From NCBI GenBank assembly GCA_036676415.1, contig JAKFCX010000025.1, positions 1 through 64,000 of the forward strand: a stretch of 64,000 nucleotides of DNA. Direction: 5' to 3'. Shown in pieces: positions 28,523 to 37,839 of the stretch (positions within the stretch are counted from its first letter, which is position 1; every line of letters begins with the position of its first letter). Made by a program: the position numbers and the translations under genes. The stretch is from JAEZDC01 sp036676415. GTDB taxonomy: Bacteria > Bacteroidota > Bacteroidia > Chitinophagales > Chitinophagaceae. The notes under the pieces were generated by a model. That model saw only the letters and a list, made by a program, of their open reading frames with translations, did not search any database and was not told where the DNA came from.

Positions 28523-29548
28523 ATGTCTAAAAAAGTTGTGACGCTCGGAGAGATCATGCTCCGTTTATCGACTCCCGGTTTCGAAAGATTTGTACAAGCT
28601 GATAGTTTTGATGTAACCTATGGTGGTGGTGAAGCAAACGTGGCTGTAGCCATTTCAAACTATGGTCTTAATGGAACTTTTGTAACGAAAGTGCCTGATA
28701 ATGCAATTGGACAATCTGCCATTAATCATATTCGTCGTTTTGGTGTAGATACACAATTCATTGCCCGAGGCGGAAACAGGTTAGGTATATATTTCCTGGA
28801 AACAGGTGCAGCGATGAGAGCTTCCCAGGTTATATATGACCGAGCTGGTGCTTCTATTGCAGATGTAGATGAAAGCGAGTTTGATTTTGATAAAATATTT
28901 GAAGGCGCTTCATGGTTTCACACCACAGGTATCACTCCTGCTTTAAGTGATAAAGCTGCAGCCTTGACTGAAGCTGCATTAAAAGCTGCAAAAGCAAAGG
29001 GAATCACTACCAGTATTGATCTTAATTATCGCAAAAAACTCTGGAGCAAAGAAAAAGCAAAAGAGATTATGACCAGGCTATGTCAATATGTTGACGTTTG
29101 CATCGGCAATGAAGAAGATGCAGAAACAACATTAGGTTTTAAACCAGAAGGAACAGATATTACCAAAGGAGAATTGAATCTTGATGGATACAAAAGCATA
29201 TTCAAACAGATGAAAGATAAGTTTGGGTTCAAATACATTGCCTCCACTTTAAGAGAAAGTCATAGTGCTTCTGATAATGGATGGAGTGCTTTGGTGTATG
29301 ATGGAAATGAATTCTACCATACAAAGCAATACGAAGTGAGAATCGTGGATCGTGTGGGTAGCGGTGATTCTTTTGCCAGCGGATTCATTTATGGCCTCGT
29401 AACCGAAATGTCTTTAAGAGATGCTGCAGAGTTTGGTGTGGCTGCTTCTGCTTTAAAACATACGATTCCCGGAGATCTCAATCATGCAACACTGGAAGAT
29501 GTGAAAGGATTGATGAAAGGTGATGCATCTGGAAGAGTACAGCGTTAA
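28523..29548 (+). CDS. kdgK: 2-dehydro-3-deoxygluconate (KDG) kinase, PfkB family
   Basis: A 341-residue ribokinase-like sugar kinase. The substrate-binding GGGEANVAVA stretch is at 34-43 and the PfkB signature DRVGSGDSFASGF with catalytic Asp282 is near the C-terminus. It phosphorylates KDG, where the UxaA and KduD branches meet, to give KDPG. The ATG at 28523 begins the conserved KKVVTLGEIMLR start. It is followed by a terminator and then by the YhcH-like gene. Confidence 0.92.
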   Translation: MSKKVVTLGEIMLRLSTPGFERFVQADSFDVTYGGGEANVAVAISNYGLNGTFVTKVPDNAIGQSAINHIRRFGVDTQFIARGGNRLGIYFLETGAAMRASQVIYDRAGASIADVDESEFDFDKIFEGASWFHTTGITPALSDKAAALTEAALKAAKAKGITTSIDLNYRKKLWSKEKAKEIMTRLCQYVDVCIGNEEDAETTLGFKPEGTDITKGELNLDGYKSIFKQMKDKFGFKYIASTLRESHSASDNGWSALVYDGNEFYHTKQYEVRIVDRVGSGDSFASGFIYGLVTEMSLRDAAEFGVAASALKHTIPGDLNHATLEDVKGLMKGDASGRVQR

Positions 29549-29581
29549 TTATGAATTATGAGTTTAGAATTATGAATATAA

Positions 29582-29609
29582 AGCCGTCTTATTATTAAGG
29601 CGGTTTTTT
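29582..29609 (+). terminator. Rho-independent terminator after kdgK
   Basis: A stem of about nine pairs with some G-U pairing (GCCGTCTTA with TAAGGCGGT) closes a TTAT loop and is followed by six T on the plus strand, 34 bases after the kdgK stop. Confidence 0.8.
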
Positions 29610-29657
29610 ATGAACATTATAGAGTAACTCCAAACTATAAACTGAAAACTTTAAACT

Positions 29658-30110
29658 ATGATCATCGATACCATCAAAAACGCATCAAAATATTTCAGCG
29701 TTCATCCTTTGTTTGAACAAGCATTTGAATACATCACTTCAACAGATCTTGCTAATACAGCAGATGGCAAATATGAGATTGATGGCGATAAGCTAAAGGC
29801 GATCATTTCTAATAAGAATGGAATGACTGCAGCAGAATCAATTTCGAAGTTTGAGTGTCATGATAAACACATCGACATACAGCTTTGTATTAAAGGCAAA
29901 GAAACAATAGGCTGGAAGCCAAGAGAAATTTGCAAAGAACAAAAGGGAGAATACAATGCTGAAAAAGATGTTGTGTTTTACAATGATGCTCCTGATATGT
30001 ATTTTGAACTGAATGATGGACAGTTCGTAATCTTTTTCCCGGAAGATGTTCATGCACCGATGATCGGTGAAGGGCAAATACAGAAACTTGTGATAAAGGT
30101 GAAAATATGA
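29658..30110 (+). CDS. YhcH/YjgK/YiaL family protein (DUF386)
   Basis: A 150-residue cupin-like protein of the YhcH/YjgK/YiaL family. The conserved HDKHIDIQ stretch (about 73-80) and the C-terminal FFPEDVHAP segment supply probable metal-binding His and Glu residues. Members occur in sialic acid, gulonate and uronate operons, and roles as anomerases or lyases have been proposed; the exact reaction here is unknown. It follows kdgK on the same strand beyond a terminator, which suggests a link with uronate catabolism. Confidence 0.85.
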   Translation: MIIDTIKNASKYFSVHPLFEQAFEYITSTDLANTADGKYEIDGDKLKAIISNKNGMTAAESISKFECHDKHIDIQLCIKGKETIGWKPREICKEQKGEYNAEKDVVFYNDAPDMYFELNDGQFVIFFPEDVHAPMIGEGQIQKLVIKVKI

Positions 30111-30113
30111 TAG

Positions 30114-30222
30114 AACACGGATGGCACAGATTGAACGGATTAACACAGATTCTTCCCTAATTAAGAAGTCTAATACAAATTAAATATCAGTGTAAATCTG
30201 CCTTATCTGTGTTATCCGTGTA
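30114..30222. repeat. Long imperfect inverted repeat
   Basis: The left arm (30114-30150, starting AACACGGATGGCACAGATT) and the right arm (30187-30222, inverse starting ACACGGATAACACAGAT) pair over about 36 bases with roughly three quarters identity. It fills the gap between the convergent YhcH-like and kduI genes. It could be a bidirectional transcript end or a mobile palindromic repeat. Confidence 0.72.
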
Positions 30223-30226
30223 CCAA

Positions 30227-31057
30227 TCATTTCAAGTCAATTATTGAAGCAGGATCCATGTCGGTGAATTGTTTATTCTCTCCTGCCATTCCCCATATAA
30301 AAGAATAATTAGAAGTTCCACATCCAAAATGAACACTCCATGGGGCCGATATAACAGCTTCATGGTTCTGCATGATGAGATGCCTTGTTTCCTGTGGTTC
30401 ACCCATCATGTGAAAAATTCTTTGTTCTGCAGGCACGTCAAAATAAAAATACACTTCCATTCTCCTGGCATGAGTGTGTGGTGGAACAGAATTCCATACA
30501 CTGCCTTCTTTTAAGACAGTTAATCCCATTACAAGCTGGCAGCTTTGTATACCATCTGCATGAATATATTTATAGATCGTTCTTTCATTTGAGGTAGCAG
30601 GTGATCCAAGGCTTACTGGTGATGCCTGTTCTTTAGAAAATTTTGTAGTGGGATATTTATGATGAGCCGGGGCAGACAACAAGAAGAATACTGCAGGTTC
30701 ATTATCGTTAACTGATGCAAAACTCACCTCTTTTGATCCTTTACCTATATACAAACATTCTAATTTGTGCAGTTCGTAAGAAGCTCCGTCAACTATAATA
30801 GTTCCGTTCCCAGCAACATTGATGATACCGATCTCTCTTCTCTCAAGAAAATATTCAGAACGTAGCTCGTCATTATTTTTAAGTGAAACAGTGTTCTTAA
30901 CTGGCTTTACACCACCAATGATCATACGATCATAATGAGAATAGATGTAGGTTACCTCATCAGGCTTCATCAGATTCTCGCAGAGAAAATTGGAACGCAA
31001 CTCAGCTGTTGTCATTCCGCTGGTTTCCTTGGGGCTGTTTTGAAAGCGTATTTCCAT
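30227..31057 (-). CDS. kduI: 5-dehydro-4-deoxy-D-glucuronate isomerase
   Basis: A 276-residue cupin-fold enzyme that isomerises 5-keto-4-deoxyuronate, the spontaneous product of unsaturated galacturonate, to 3-deoxy-D-glycero-2,5-hexodiulosonate. The zinc ligands His194, His196, Glu201 and His243 match the known set of E. coli KduI in spacing, and the length is normal for the family. It is the last gene of the operon that begins with GH28 at 41450. Its product feeds KduD, encoded just upstream. Confidence 0.95.
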   Translation of the reverse strand: MEIRFQNSPKETSGMTTAELRSNFLCENLMKPDEVTYIYSHYDRMIIGGVKPVKNTVSLKNNDELRSEYFLERREIGIINVAGNGTIIVDGASYELHKLECLYIGKGSKEVSFASVNDNEPAVFFLLSAPAHHKYPTTKFSKEQASPVSLGSPATSNERTIYKYIHADGIQSCQLVMGLTVLKEGSVWNSVPPHTHARRMEVYFYFDVPAEQRIFHMMGEPQETRHLIMQNHEAVISAPWSVHFGCGTSNYSFIWGMAGENKQFTDMDPASIIDLK

Positions 31058-31219
31058 AAGGGTAAAATCAAAAGTAAAAAGTAAAAAAGCTCATTATAGG
31101 TTTGGACGTTCAAGTGAGTACCTCAGCATCACTATTTTATTGTTTGTCTCGGTGAATCTCCTACGTCGATTTGACACAACGAAGCTAAATTGAAATTCAA
31201 CAGCTAGTTCATCACAGAT

Positions 31220-31981
31220 TTATCTGCCCATCCAACCTCCATCAACAGTTAGTATTGTTCCATGTACATAGTTTGATGCCTCGGAAGCGAGGAATACTAC
31301 AGGACCTTTAAAATCTTCCGGCTGACCCCAACGATTTGCAGGAATACGGCCCAGAATAGATTTACTTCTTTCCTCATCATTACGCAAAGCCTCGGTATTA
31401 TCTGTTGCAATATATCCAGGGGCAATTCCATTTACATTCACACCTTTTCCGGCCCATTCATTTGCGAAAGCTTTGATGAGACTTGACAATGCTCCTTTAC
31501 TTGCAGCATAACCCGGAACCAAAATTCCACCCTGGAAGCTGAGTAAAGAACAGGTAAAGATGATCTTTCCACTACCTCTTTGCAACATGTGCTTACCAAT
31601 TTCTCTTGCAAGAATAAATGGCGCATCAAGGTTTATATTGAGTACCCTATCCCAATTCTCATCACTGTGTTCAGCTATTGGCTGACGAAGAATTGTTCCT
31701 GCATTATTAATAAGGATGTCGATCGCTGGATTTTCTTCCTGTACTTTTTTTAGAAATGAATAAATGCTTTCACGATCATTCATATCACATTGATATGATC
31801 TGAAATTTTTACCAAAGGTTTTCACTTCGTTCTCCACTTCACTACCAGGCTTTAGTGAAGATGAAACACCAATAATATTAGCCCCGGCTTCGGCTAAACC
31901 AATTGCCATGCCTTTGCCTATGCCTTTATTACATCCTGTTACGAGAGCAGTTTTTCCTGTAAGATCAAATAAAGTATTCAT
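31220..31981 (-). CDS. kduD: 2-deoxy-D-gluconate 3-dehydrogenase (KduD)
   Basis: A 253-residue short-chain dehydrogenase: NAD-binding TGCNKGIG at 15-22, NNAG at 92-95, and the catalytic Ser145, Tyr158 and Lys162. It reduces the KduI product to KDG. Its start codon overlaps the uxaC stop by one base (TGATG), a typical translational coupling. kduI follows after 162 bases. Confidence 0.92.
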   Translation of the reverse strand: MNTLFDLTGKTALVTGCNKGIGKGMAIGLAEAGANIIGVSSSLKPGSEVENEVKTFGKNFRSYQCDMNDRESIYSFLKKVQEENPAIDILINNAGTILRQPIAEHSDENWDRVLNINLDAPFILAREIGKHMLQRGSGKIIFTCSLLSFQGGILVPGYAASKGALSSLIKAFANEWAGKGVNVNGIAPGYIATDNTEALRNDEERSKSILGRIPANRWGQPEDFKGPVVFLASEASNYVHGTILTVDGGWMGR

Positions 31982-33432
31982 CAGGTTGTTACCGGTGTTT
32001 TTGTATTTGATTGCTTCAGCTGATCAATGTGTTGCCAGCCAAAATAATCTCTTGCATTATTATAGCAAATATCCTGAATTACCTTTCCAATCCACTCAAT
32101 ATCGCCAGGCAATTCTCCCTTCTCTATTTCTTCGCCAAATAAATTACAAAGTAAACGACGGAAGTATTCATGACGAGGATAAGATAAAAAGCTACGAGAA
32201 TCGGTTAACATTCCGACAAACCTGCTGAGCAATCCCATATTAGATAGTGCATTGATCTGTTTGGTCATACCATCCTTCTGATCAAGAAACCACCAGGCAG
32301 AACCCCATTGTATTTTTCCAATAGCAGAGCCATCATTGAAATTACCGATCATGGTTGCCATTAATTCATTATCTGCTGGATTGAGATTGTAGAGAATTGT
32401 TTTTGTGAGTTTATTATCGCTGTCAAGCCTGTTAAGGAATTTTGCTAAAGCTCTTGCTTGTGAAAAATCACCAATAGAATCCCAGCCTGTATCAGGACCG
32501 AGTTGTTTCATCATCCGGCTATTGTTGTTACGTATCGCTCCCAAATGATATTGCTGCACCCAACCTCTTTCCCAATCCCATTCGGCAAATGTTACCAGCA
32601 TTGCTGACTTGAATTTCTTTCTTTCTTCTAAAGTTAATTGACCACCTGAACGAATTTTTGCAAACAATCCAATAATCTCACCTTGTGTGTAATCTTCAGC
32701 ATATATTTCTTCCAGGCCATGATCAGAAACATTACAACCATTTGCTGCAAAGAAATCATGGCGCTTTTTTAGAGCAGCGATATAATCGTTGTAAGAACTG
32801 ATAGAAGTACCAGATGCTTTTTCTAAACGAGTGAGATAATTATTAAAGGCTGCTGCATCATCTACATTCATTGCAGTATCAGGACGAAAAGCAGGAAGAA
32901 TCGGGATCTCAAATCCTTCATTCTTTAATTGCTGGTGAAATTCAAGATCATCAACAGGATCGTCTGTTGTACAAACTGTTTTCACATTCATTTTGCGCAG
33001 GAGATTCTTTACAGAATATTCCGGTGTTTGCAGTTTAGCTGTACACTCATCATAAATCTCTTTTGCTGTATCTCCGTTTAGTATTTTATCTATGCCAAAA
33101 TAGCGTTGCAGCTCAAGATGTGTCCAGTGATATAACGGATTACGTAAAGTGTAAGGAACAGTTTCTGCCCATTTCTGAAACTTCTCAAAATCAGGAGCGT
33201 CACCGGTGCAATATCTTTCATTGATTCCGTTGGCTCTCATGGCTCTCCACTTATAATGATCGCCGTACAACCATATTTGCGTGAGGTTCTCGAATTTTTT
33301 ATCTTCTGCAATCTGCTGTTGAGGTAAATGGCAGTGATAATCTATGATCGGCATCTGTTTGGCATAAGTATGATACAGATGTTGTCCTGTTGATGAATCG
33401 AGTAAGAAGTTCTCGTCTAAAAACTTTTTCAT
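31981..33432 (-). CDS. uxaC: Glucuronate/galacturonate isomerase
   Basis: Converts D-galacturonate to tagaturonate (and glucuronate to fructuronate), the first step of the isomerase route. The family's metal-binding motif HCHL is present (His33 and His35 in this numbering). An open frame extends to a GTG at 33474, but that extra part is read from the repeat element at 33465-33552, and the ATG at 33432 starts the family-typical MKKFLDENFLL sequence, so I choose it (483 residues). The stop overlaps the kduD start by one base. Confidence 0.93.
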   Translation of the reverse strand: MKKFLDENFLLDSSTGQHLYHTYAKQMPIIDYHCHLPQQQIAEDKKFENLTQIWLYGDHYKWRAMRANGINERYCTGDAPDFEKFQKWAETVPYTLRNPLYHWTHLELQRYFGIDKILNGDTAKEIYDECTAKLQTPEYSVKNLLRKMNVKTVCTTDDPVDDLEFHQQLKNEGFEIPILPAFRPDTAMNVDDAAAFNNYLTRLEKASGTSISSYNDYIAALKKRHDFFAANGCNVSDHGLEEIYAEDYTQGEIIGLFAKIRSGGQLTLEERKKFKSAMLVTFAEWDWERGWVQQYHLGAIRNNNSRMMKQLGPDTGWDSIGDFSQARALAKFLNRLDSDNKLTKTILYNLNPADNELMATMIGNFNDGSAIGKIQWGSAWWFLDQKDGMTKQINALSNMGLLSRFVGMLTDSRSFLSYPRHEYFRRLLCNLFGEEIEKGELPGDIEWIGKVIQDICYNNARDYFGWQHIDQLKQSNTKTPVTT

Positions 33433-33464
33433 TTGGTCTGCTTTAGAATTACTATTAGGCTCAT

Positions 33465-33552
33465 GTTGTGTCACTCACTTGTACGTTCTGAACATTTCTC
33501 AACAAGGAAAATTGCTCCGTAAAGATCTAATTGCACAAGAGTGCGACGCAAC
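33465..33552. repeat. Intergenic repeat element, second full copy
   Basis: The left end GTTGTGTCACTCACTTGTAC and right end GCACAAGAGTGCGACGCAAC match the ends of 27455-27574 in inverted order. The interior after the left end (GTTCTGAACATTTCTCAACAA) also resembles that copy. It separates uxaA and uxaC, making a gap inside an otherwise tight operon. Confidence 0.75.
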
Positions 33553-33590
33553 AAACGCTGAGATCAGTTATAAAGCCGACCTCAAAAAAA

Positions 33591-35264
33591 TTATAAACTA
33601 ACACCACGTTTCCATGGAATAAAATCGTCCTGGTTTAACTGCACTGCTTTTGGAATAACTTCTCCACTTGCAGCTTTTATACAATACTCTAATATCTCTT
33701 CTCCCATTTGCTCTATAGTTTTTTCTCCATCAATTACAGGACCTGTATTGATATCAATAATATCTGACATTTTAGCTGCCAGTTTATTATTAGTGGCCAC
33801 TTTAATTGTTGGGCAAACCGGATTTCCTGTTGGTGTACCAAGACCGGTAGTAAACAAAATCAATGTTGCACCCGATGCTGCTTTGCCTGTTGTTGCCTCT
33901 ACATCATTCCCTGGTGTACAAACTAAGTTGAGACCTGGTTTTGTAGCAGGTTCTGTATAATCCAATACATCAACAATTGGTGCAGTTCCTCCTTTCTTAG
34001 CAGCACCTGCACTTTTTATTGCATCGGTGATCAATCCATCTTTGATATTCCCAGGAGAAGGATTCATATGAAAACCTGAACCCACTCTTGAAACGATCTC
34101 TTCATAGCTCTTCATTAATTGAATGAACTTTTGTGCTTTTTCTTCATCCACACAACGATCAACCAATTCCTGCTCAACACCACATAATTCAGGAAATTCA
34201 GCTAATAAAACTTTACCTCCTAAGCCAACAAGCAGATCACTGCAATATCCAACAGAAGGATTTGCAGATATACCGCTGAAGCCATCACTTCCACCACACT
34301 TAACACCCAAAACGAGTTTATCTAGTGAAGCAGGTTTTCTTTCTATCTTATTTATCTCTACAAGGCCTTCAAAAGTTTTCTTGATTGATTGGGCTATGAG
34401 ATCTTCTTCGTTACCTACTGTTTGCTGTTCGAAGACATACAAAGGCTTATTGAAGTTGGGGTTGTGTGCTTTAAGATCATCCATAAAATGTTGCACCTGC
34501 AGATTCTGGCAACCTAAACTCAACACTGTAACACCACCAACATTCGGATGATCGGCATAAGCTGCCAATAATTTACTGAGGATAGCAGCATCCTGGCGAA
34601 TTCCACCACACCCACCCTGGTGATTCAGAAACTTTATACCATCTACATTTTTAAATGGACGGTTGGTGTTATCAATTGTTGATGGAGAAAGATCAATGCT
34701 GTTAATGTCTTCACCTCTTTGTATCGCTTCTAATAACCGATGGCTGTATTGTTTATATTTATCAGTTACGGCATAGCCTAATTCATTATGCAAAGCTTCA
34801 CGAATCACATCAAGGTTCCTGTTCTCACAAAAAACTGTGGGGATGAATAACCAATAATTGGCTGTTCCCACTCTTCCATCAGCTCTATGATAACCGTTGA
34901 AAGTTCTATTCCTAAACTTAGAAACATCCGGAGGCTGCCATTGATATTTTGAACCACGATAGTAATATGGCTCTGCTGCATGTTTAATATTCTCAGTGGT
35001 CATCAAACCACCTTTCGGTATAAATGTCTGAGCTTTTCCAACTAATACGCCGTACATCTTTACTTCGTCACCTACATTCATATCCTGCGTAAAGAATTTA
35101 TGTTTAGCAGCTACATCACTCTGCAGTATAAATTCTTCGTTGTTATGAAAAATGGCTTCCCCTTTCTTTAAGTCCTTCAATGCCACCAACACGTTATCCG
35201 TTGGATGTACTTTCAAAACTTTTGCAGCGGTATTATCTATCGTTCCTACACTCATTTCATTCAA
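33591..35264 (-). CDS. uxaA: Altronate dehydratase
   Basis: A 557-residue UxaA-type dehydratase that turns altronate into KDG. An N-terminal SAF domain (about 1-100) is followed by the large catalytic part with conserved GGCGGIRQDA and KCGGSDGFSG stretches, whose cysteines probably help bind the metal. It begins 2 bases after the uxaB stop. An ATG at codon 4 is an alternative start. It precedes uxaC, with a repeat element in the gap. Confidence 0.93.
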   Translation of the reverse strand: MNEMSVGTIDNTAAKVLKVHPTDNVLVALKDLKKGEAIFHNNEEFILQSDVAAKHKFFTQDMNVGDEVKMYGVLVGKAQTFIPKGGLMTTENIKHAAEPYYYRGSKYQWQPPDVSKFRNRTFNGYHRADGRVGTANYWLFIPTVFCENRNLDVIREALHNELGYAVTDKYKQYSHRLLEAIQRGEDINSIDLSPSTIDNTNRPFKNVDGIKFLNHQGGCGGIRQDAAILSKLLAAYADHPNVGGVTVLSLGCQNLQVQHFMDDLKAHNPNFNKPLYVFEQQTVGNEEDLIAQSIKKTFEGLVEINKIERKPASLDKLVLGVKCGGSDGFSGISANPSVGYCSDLLVGLGGKVLLAEFPELCGVEQELVDRCVDEEKAQKFIQLMKSYEEIVSRVGSGFHMNPSPGNIKDGLITDAIKSAGAAKKGGTAPIVDVLDYTEPATKPGLNLVCTPGNDVEATTGKAASGATLILFTTGLGTPTGNPVCPTIKVATNNKLAAKMSDIIDINTGPVIDGEKTIEQMGEEILEYCIKAASGEVIPKAVQLNQDDFIPWKRGVSL

Positions 35265-35266
35265 AA

Positions 35267-36787
35267 TTAAGCTGCTACCATTACTTGCTTAGATCTTGCT
35301 AACACGGTTACAGCATTTTCTGCCAATAAGGCTTGCAAATTTTTGTATACAGCTTCAGCAAAGCCTGGCAACACAGTAAGATCTGTTCCCCAATGTTCTT
35401 TATTGCTTAGTACCTTTTGCACCAAATCTGCAGCAGAGCCTTGTTGCCAGGCCTCAGTATAATATGCAGCATTATCATCGTTAACCAGATATTTTCTTCC
35501 GTTTATTTCACCCCAGAACTTATTCAATGCATCTTTTTCTGCACGCATAAATAAAATATGAGCCGCAAAACCCAGGGCCATAAATTCAGGAACGGATCCA
35601 ACTTTTTTATAGTAATTCAAAATGGCTGGAATATTTCTCATTTGCATCTTTGAAGAAAATTGCATGGTGATGCTGAGCCATTGGTGATCAATATAAGGAT
35701 TACGATACCTATCCAGTACTTCAGCAGCAAATCCCTTAGCATCTTCTAAAGAAATATTCTCATTTACGATCGCAGGTGCAATTTCCTGCATCATAAGATT
35801 GGTAATATAATTTGTAAAGGCTTCATCATTCATTGCATCTTTCACCGTATGAAAACCTGCAAGGTGTGCAAGTCCACAACTGAAAGTATGTGACCCATTC
35901 AGCAAACGAAGTTTCAATTCACGGAAACGATCAATATTATCAGCAATGATAACACCATCATCCACTTTAGCGAATGATAAAATATTCTTCACCTTTTCTT
36001 CAGGTGATTCAATAGCCCACAGCCTATATACTTCACTCATGATCATCAGTTCATCAGTATAACCCAACTGTTGTTCCACTTCTACCTGTTTTGCTGAGGG
36101 AAGTTTACCAGGAACAATTCGATCGACAAGAGAATTGCAGAAGTAATTGGCATTCTCCAGCCAATCTATGAACTCATACTCCAGTTTATTCAAATGTGCA
36201 AGCTCTTCGATGATTGATTCCAGCTTTTTACCATTGTCTGTAATCAACTCCGTTGGAATAATTACCATTCCCTTAGTTGCATCACCTTTGAATGCCTGGT
36301 ATCTTTTGTAAAGAAAAGCCAGCAATTTACCTGGGAAAGATTCCGGTGGGTCTGATTTAATATCATCAGTAGGCAACAACGCTATTCCAACTTCTGTAGT
36401 GTTTGATATCACAACCTGCATATCAGGATTTGCAGCACAGTCTAAAACCTTTTGCCATTCAGTTTTTGCACTTAATACCCTGCTGATGGATGTATTTAAA
36501 ATATTCTCGTCAACTTTTTTACCTGATTGAATTCCCCTGATGCAGACCGTATATAAACCATCTTGTTTTGAAAATGCATCTGCATCACCTGTTGCAGTTG
36601 ATTTCACCACTACAATTTTTCCATTGAAGATTCCCTGCTTGTTTGCTTTATCAATAAAATAATCTGGCAAACCTCTGAGTAATACTCCGGTTCCAAACTG
36701 AAGTACTTTTTCCGGCAGGTCAAAAGAAGTTATCACAGATGAATCTGCAAGTTTGGAATTAATCAGATGTTGTTTAGTTAGGTTCAT
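35267..36787 (-). CDS. uxaB: Tagaturonate reductase
   Basis: A 506-residue NAD-dependent reductase of the mannitol dehydrogenase group that converts tagaturonate to altronate. The nucleotide-binding LQFGTGVLLRG loop is at about 30-40, and the substrate-binding LRLLNGSHTFSCGLAHLAGF segment is typical. It sits between the pectin esterase/GH105 pair and uxaA in the operon. It could in principle be a fructuronate reductase, but the context and close linkage with uxaC and uxaA favour UxaB. Confidence 0.9.
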   Translation of the reverse strand: MNLTKQHLINSKLADSSVITSFDLPEKVLQFGTGVLLRGLPDYFIDKANKQGIFNGKIVVVKSTATGDADAFSKQDGLYTVCIRGIQSGKKVDENILNTSISRVLSAKTEWQKVLDCAANPDMQVVISNTTEVGIALLPTDDIKSDPPESFPGKLLAFLYKRYQAFKGDATKGMVIIPTELITDNGKKLESIIEELAHLNKLEYEFIDWLENANYFCNSLVDRIVPGKLPSAKQVEVEQQLGYTDELMIMSEVYRLWAIESPEEKVKNILSFAKVDDGVIIADNIDRFRELKLRLLNGSHTFSCGLAHLAGFHTVKDAMNDEAFTNYITNLMMQEIAPAIVNENISLEDAKGFAAEVLDRYRNPYIDHQWLSITMQFSSKMQMRNIPAILNYYKKVGSVPEFMALGFAAHILFMRAEKDALNKFWGEINGRKYLVNDDNAAYYTEAWQQGSAADLVQKVLSNKEHWGTDLTVLPGFAEAVYKNLQALLAENAVTVLARSKQVMVAA

Positions 36788-36831
36788 TCTACACGTTTCT
36801 TATTGTATACTCAGCAAAGCTGATTTAAATT

Positions 36832-37839
36832 CTATTTTACTTTCCATCTTTGGCCGAACAACCATGATGTTGTGATATGCTCAGCAGTCTTTATATTGTC
36901 TTTATGCCAATTATAATCACCACCTTTTCGGTGACAGTTATAATAGTACACTCGTCTTCCCCACTGAATGTTGTTAGTCGTTGGAACAAGATAAATGTCA
37001 GCATCTGCCATATTCTCAGCAAATAAGCAACCAATCAAAAAGAACTGTGCATCTCTATGATAACGACCAAGTTTAAATCCATCAAATCCTTTGAAGGTGC
37101 AATTCTTCAACACCGTTTTTGAAGCTTCAACTTTTGATCCATCATGCCAGATAGATGCAGTACCTGAATGTGCGATGAAAGTACAGTTCTCGGCCCAGGC
37201 CCATCCTCTTGGACAATAGAAATCAACACCACCTTCCATTATACAGTCTTTAAAGTAGAACAAACCTTCGCTCACATTCCATGGACTTACAGTATCTCCA
37301 CCAAACGCTTTGAAATGACAATTGATCGCTTTGAACCTTGTTGCATTCATTGTTCGTAATGCCATCTGGTGACCATCCTTTCTCAGCTTCTTTTGCCTAG
37401 CTATTGTATCCTGTGGACAATTAATAACTACTTCACTCTTCCAATCAAAACCAAAACTGTTTATTACTGTCAGGTTTTTAAAGGTGATGTCATTGGCATC
37501 TATATTGATCGTTGCAACACCCCAATCATCATTATGCAAACATCTCCATTCATCTCTTGCGATTGATTCGGTTATCACAACACCAGATCTGCTCTCACCT
37601 TCCAGAATCACATTATGCTTCTCGATGTATATCTTCTCATTGTAGATACCATTCTTTATGAAGATCACTCTCGGTTCAGCAGCAGAATCTGAAAGACTAT
37701 TAATTGCTCCCTGGATTGTTTTAAAATCTGCTTTACCGGTTTTAGCAACAACAATCCTTTTTTGCTGAGATGCAAACGCAGTTGATCCAATCATTAAAAG
37801 AACTAACAGAACAATGTTATATAGAATGTTCTTACTCAC
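36832..37839 (-). CDS. Divergent pectin methylesterase, CE8
   Basis: A right-handed beta-helix protein of the pectinesterase family that would remove methyl esters from galacturonan or its oligomers. The open frame extends to an ATG at 37869, but a GTG at 37839 overlaps the GH105 stop as GTGA and directly precedes a good signal peptide, so it is the better start (335 residues). Gln158, Asp182 and Asp206 correspond to the usual catalytic Gln/Asp/Asp, but the second Gln is replaced, GGVDFYCPRG replaces the usual VDFIFG motif, and LGRYHRD replaces LGRPW. It is therefore a divergent member and may prefer a different ester or short oligomers. Confidence 0.8.
   Translation of the reverse strand: MSKNILYNIVLLVLLMIGSTAFASQQKRIVVAKTGKADFKTIQGAINSLSDSAAEPRVIFIKNGIYNEKIYIEKHNVILEGESRSGVVITESIARDEWRCLHNDDWGVATINIDANDITFKNLTVINSFGFDWKSEVVINCPQDTIARQKKLRKDGHQMALRTMNATRFKAINCHFKAFGGDTVSPWNVSEGLFYFKDCIMEGGVDFYCPRGWAWAENCTFIAHSGTASIWHDGSKVEASKTVLKNCTFKGFDGFKLGRYHRDAQFFLIGCLFAENMADADIYLVPTTNNIQWGRRVYYYNCHRKGGDYNWHKDNIKTAEHITTSWLFGQRWKVK

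Noticed and set aside
31100..31185. Possible further copy of the intergenic repeat before kduI
   Set aside because: Only GTTCAAGTGAGT and a distant GACACAAC resemble the ends; the match is too weak to list as a copy.
34123..34551. A 142-residue plus-strand frame opposite uxaA
   Set aside because: It is fully inside a well-supported gene on the other strand and its residues show no signal or domain; it is a shadow frame.
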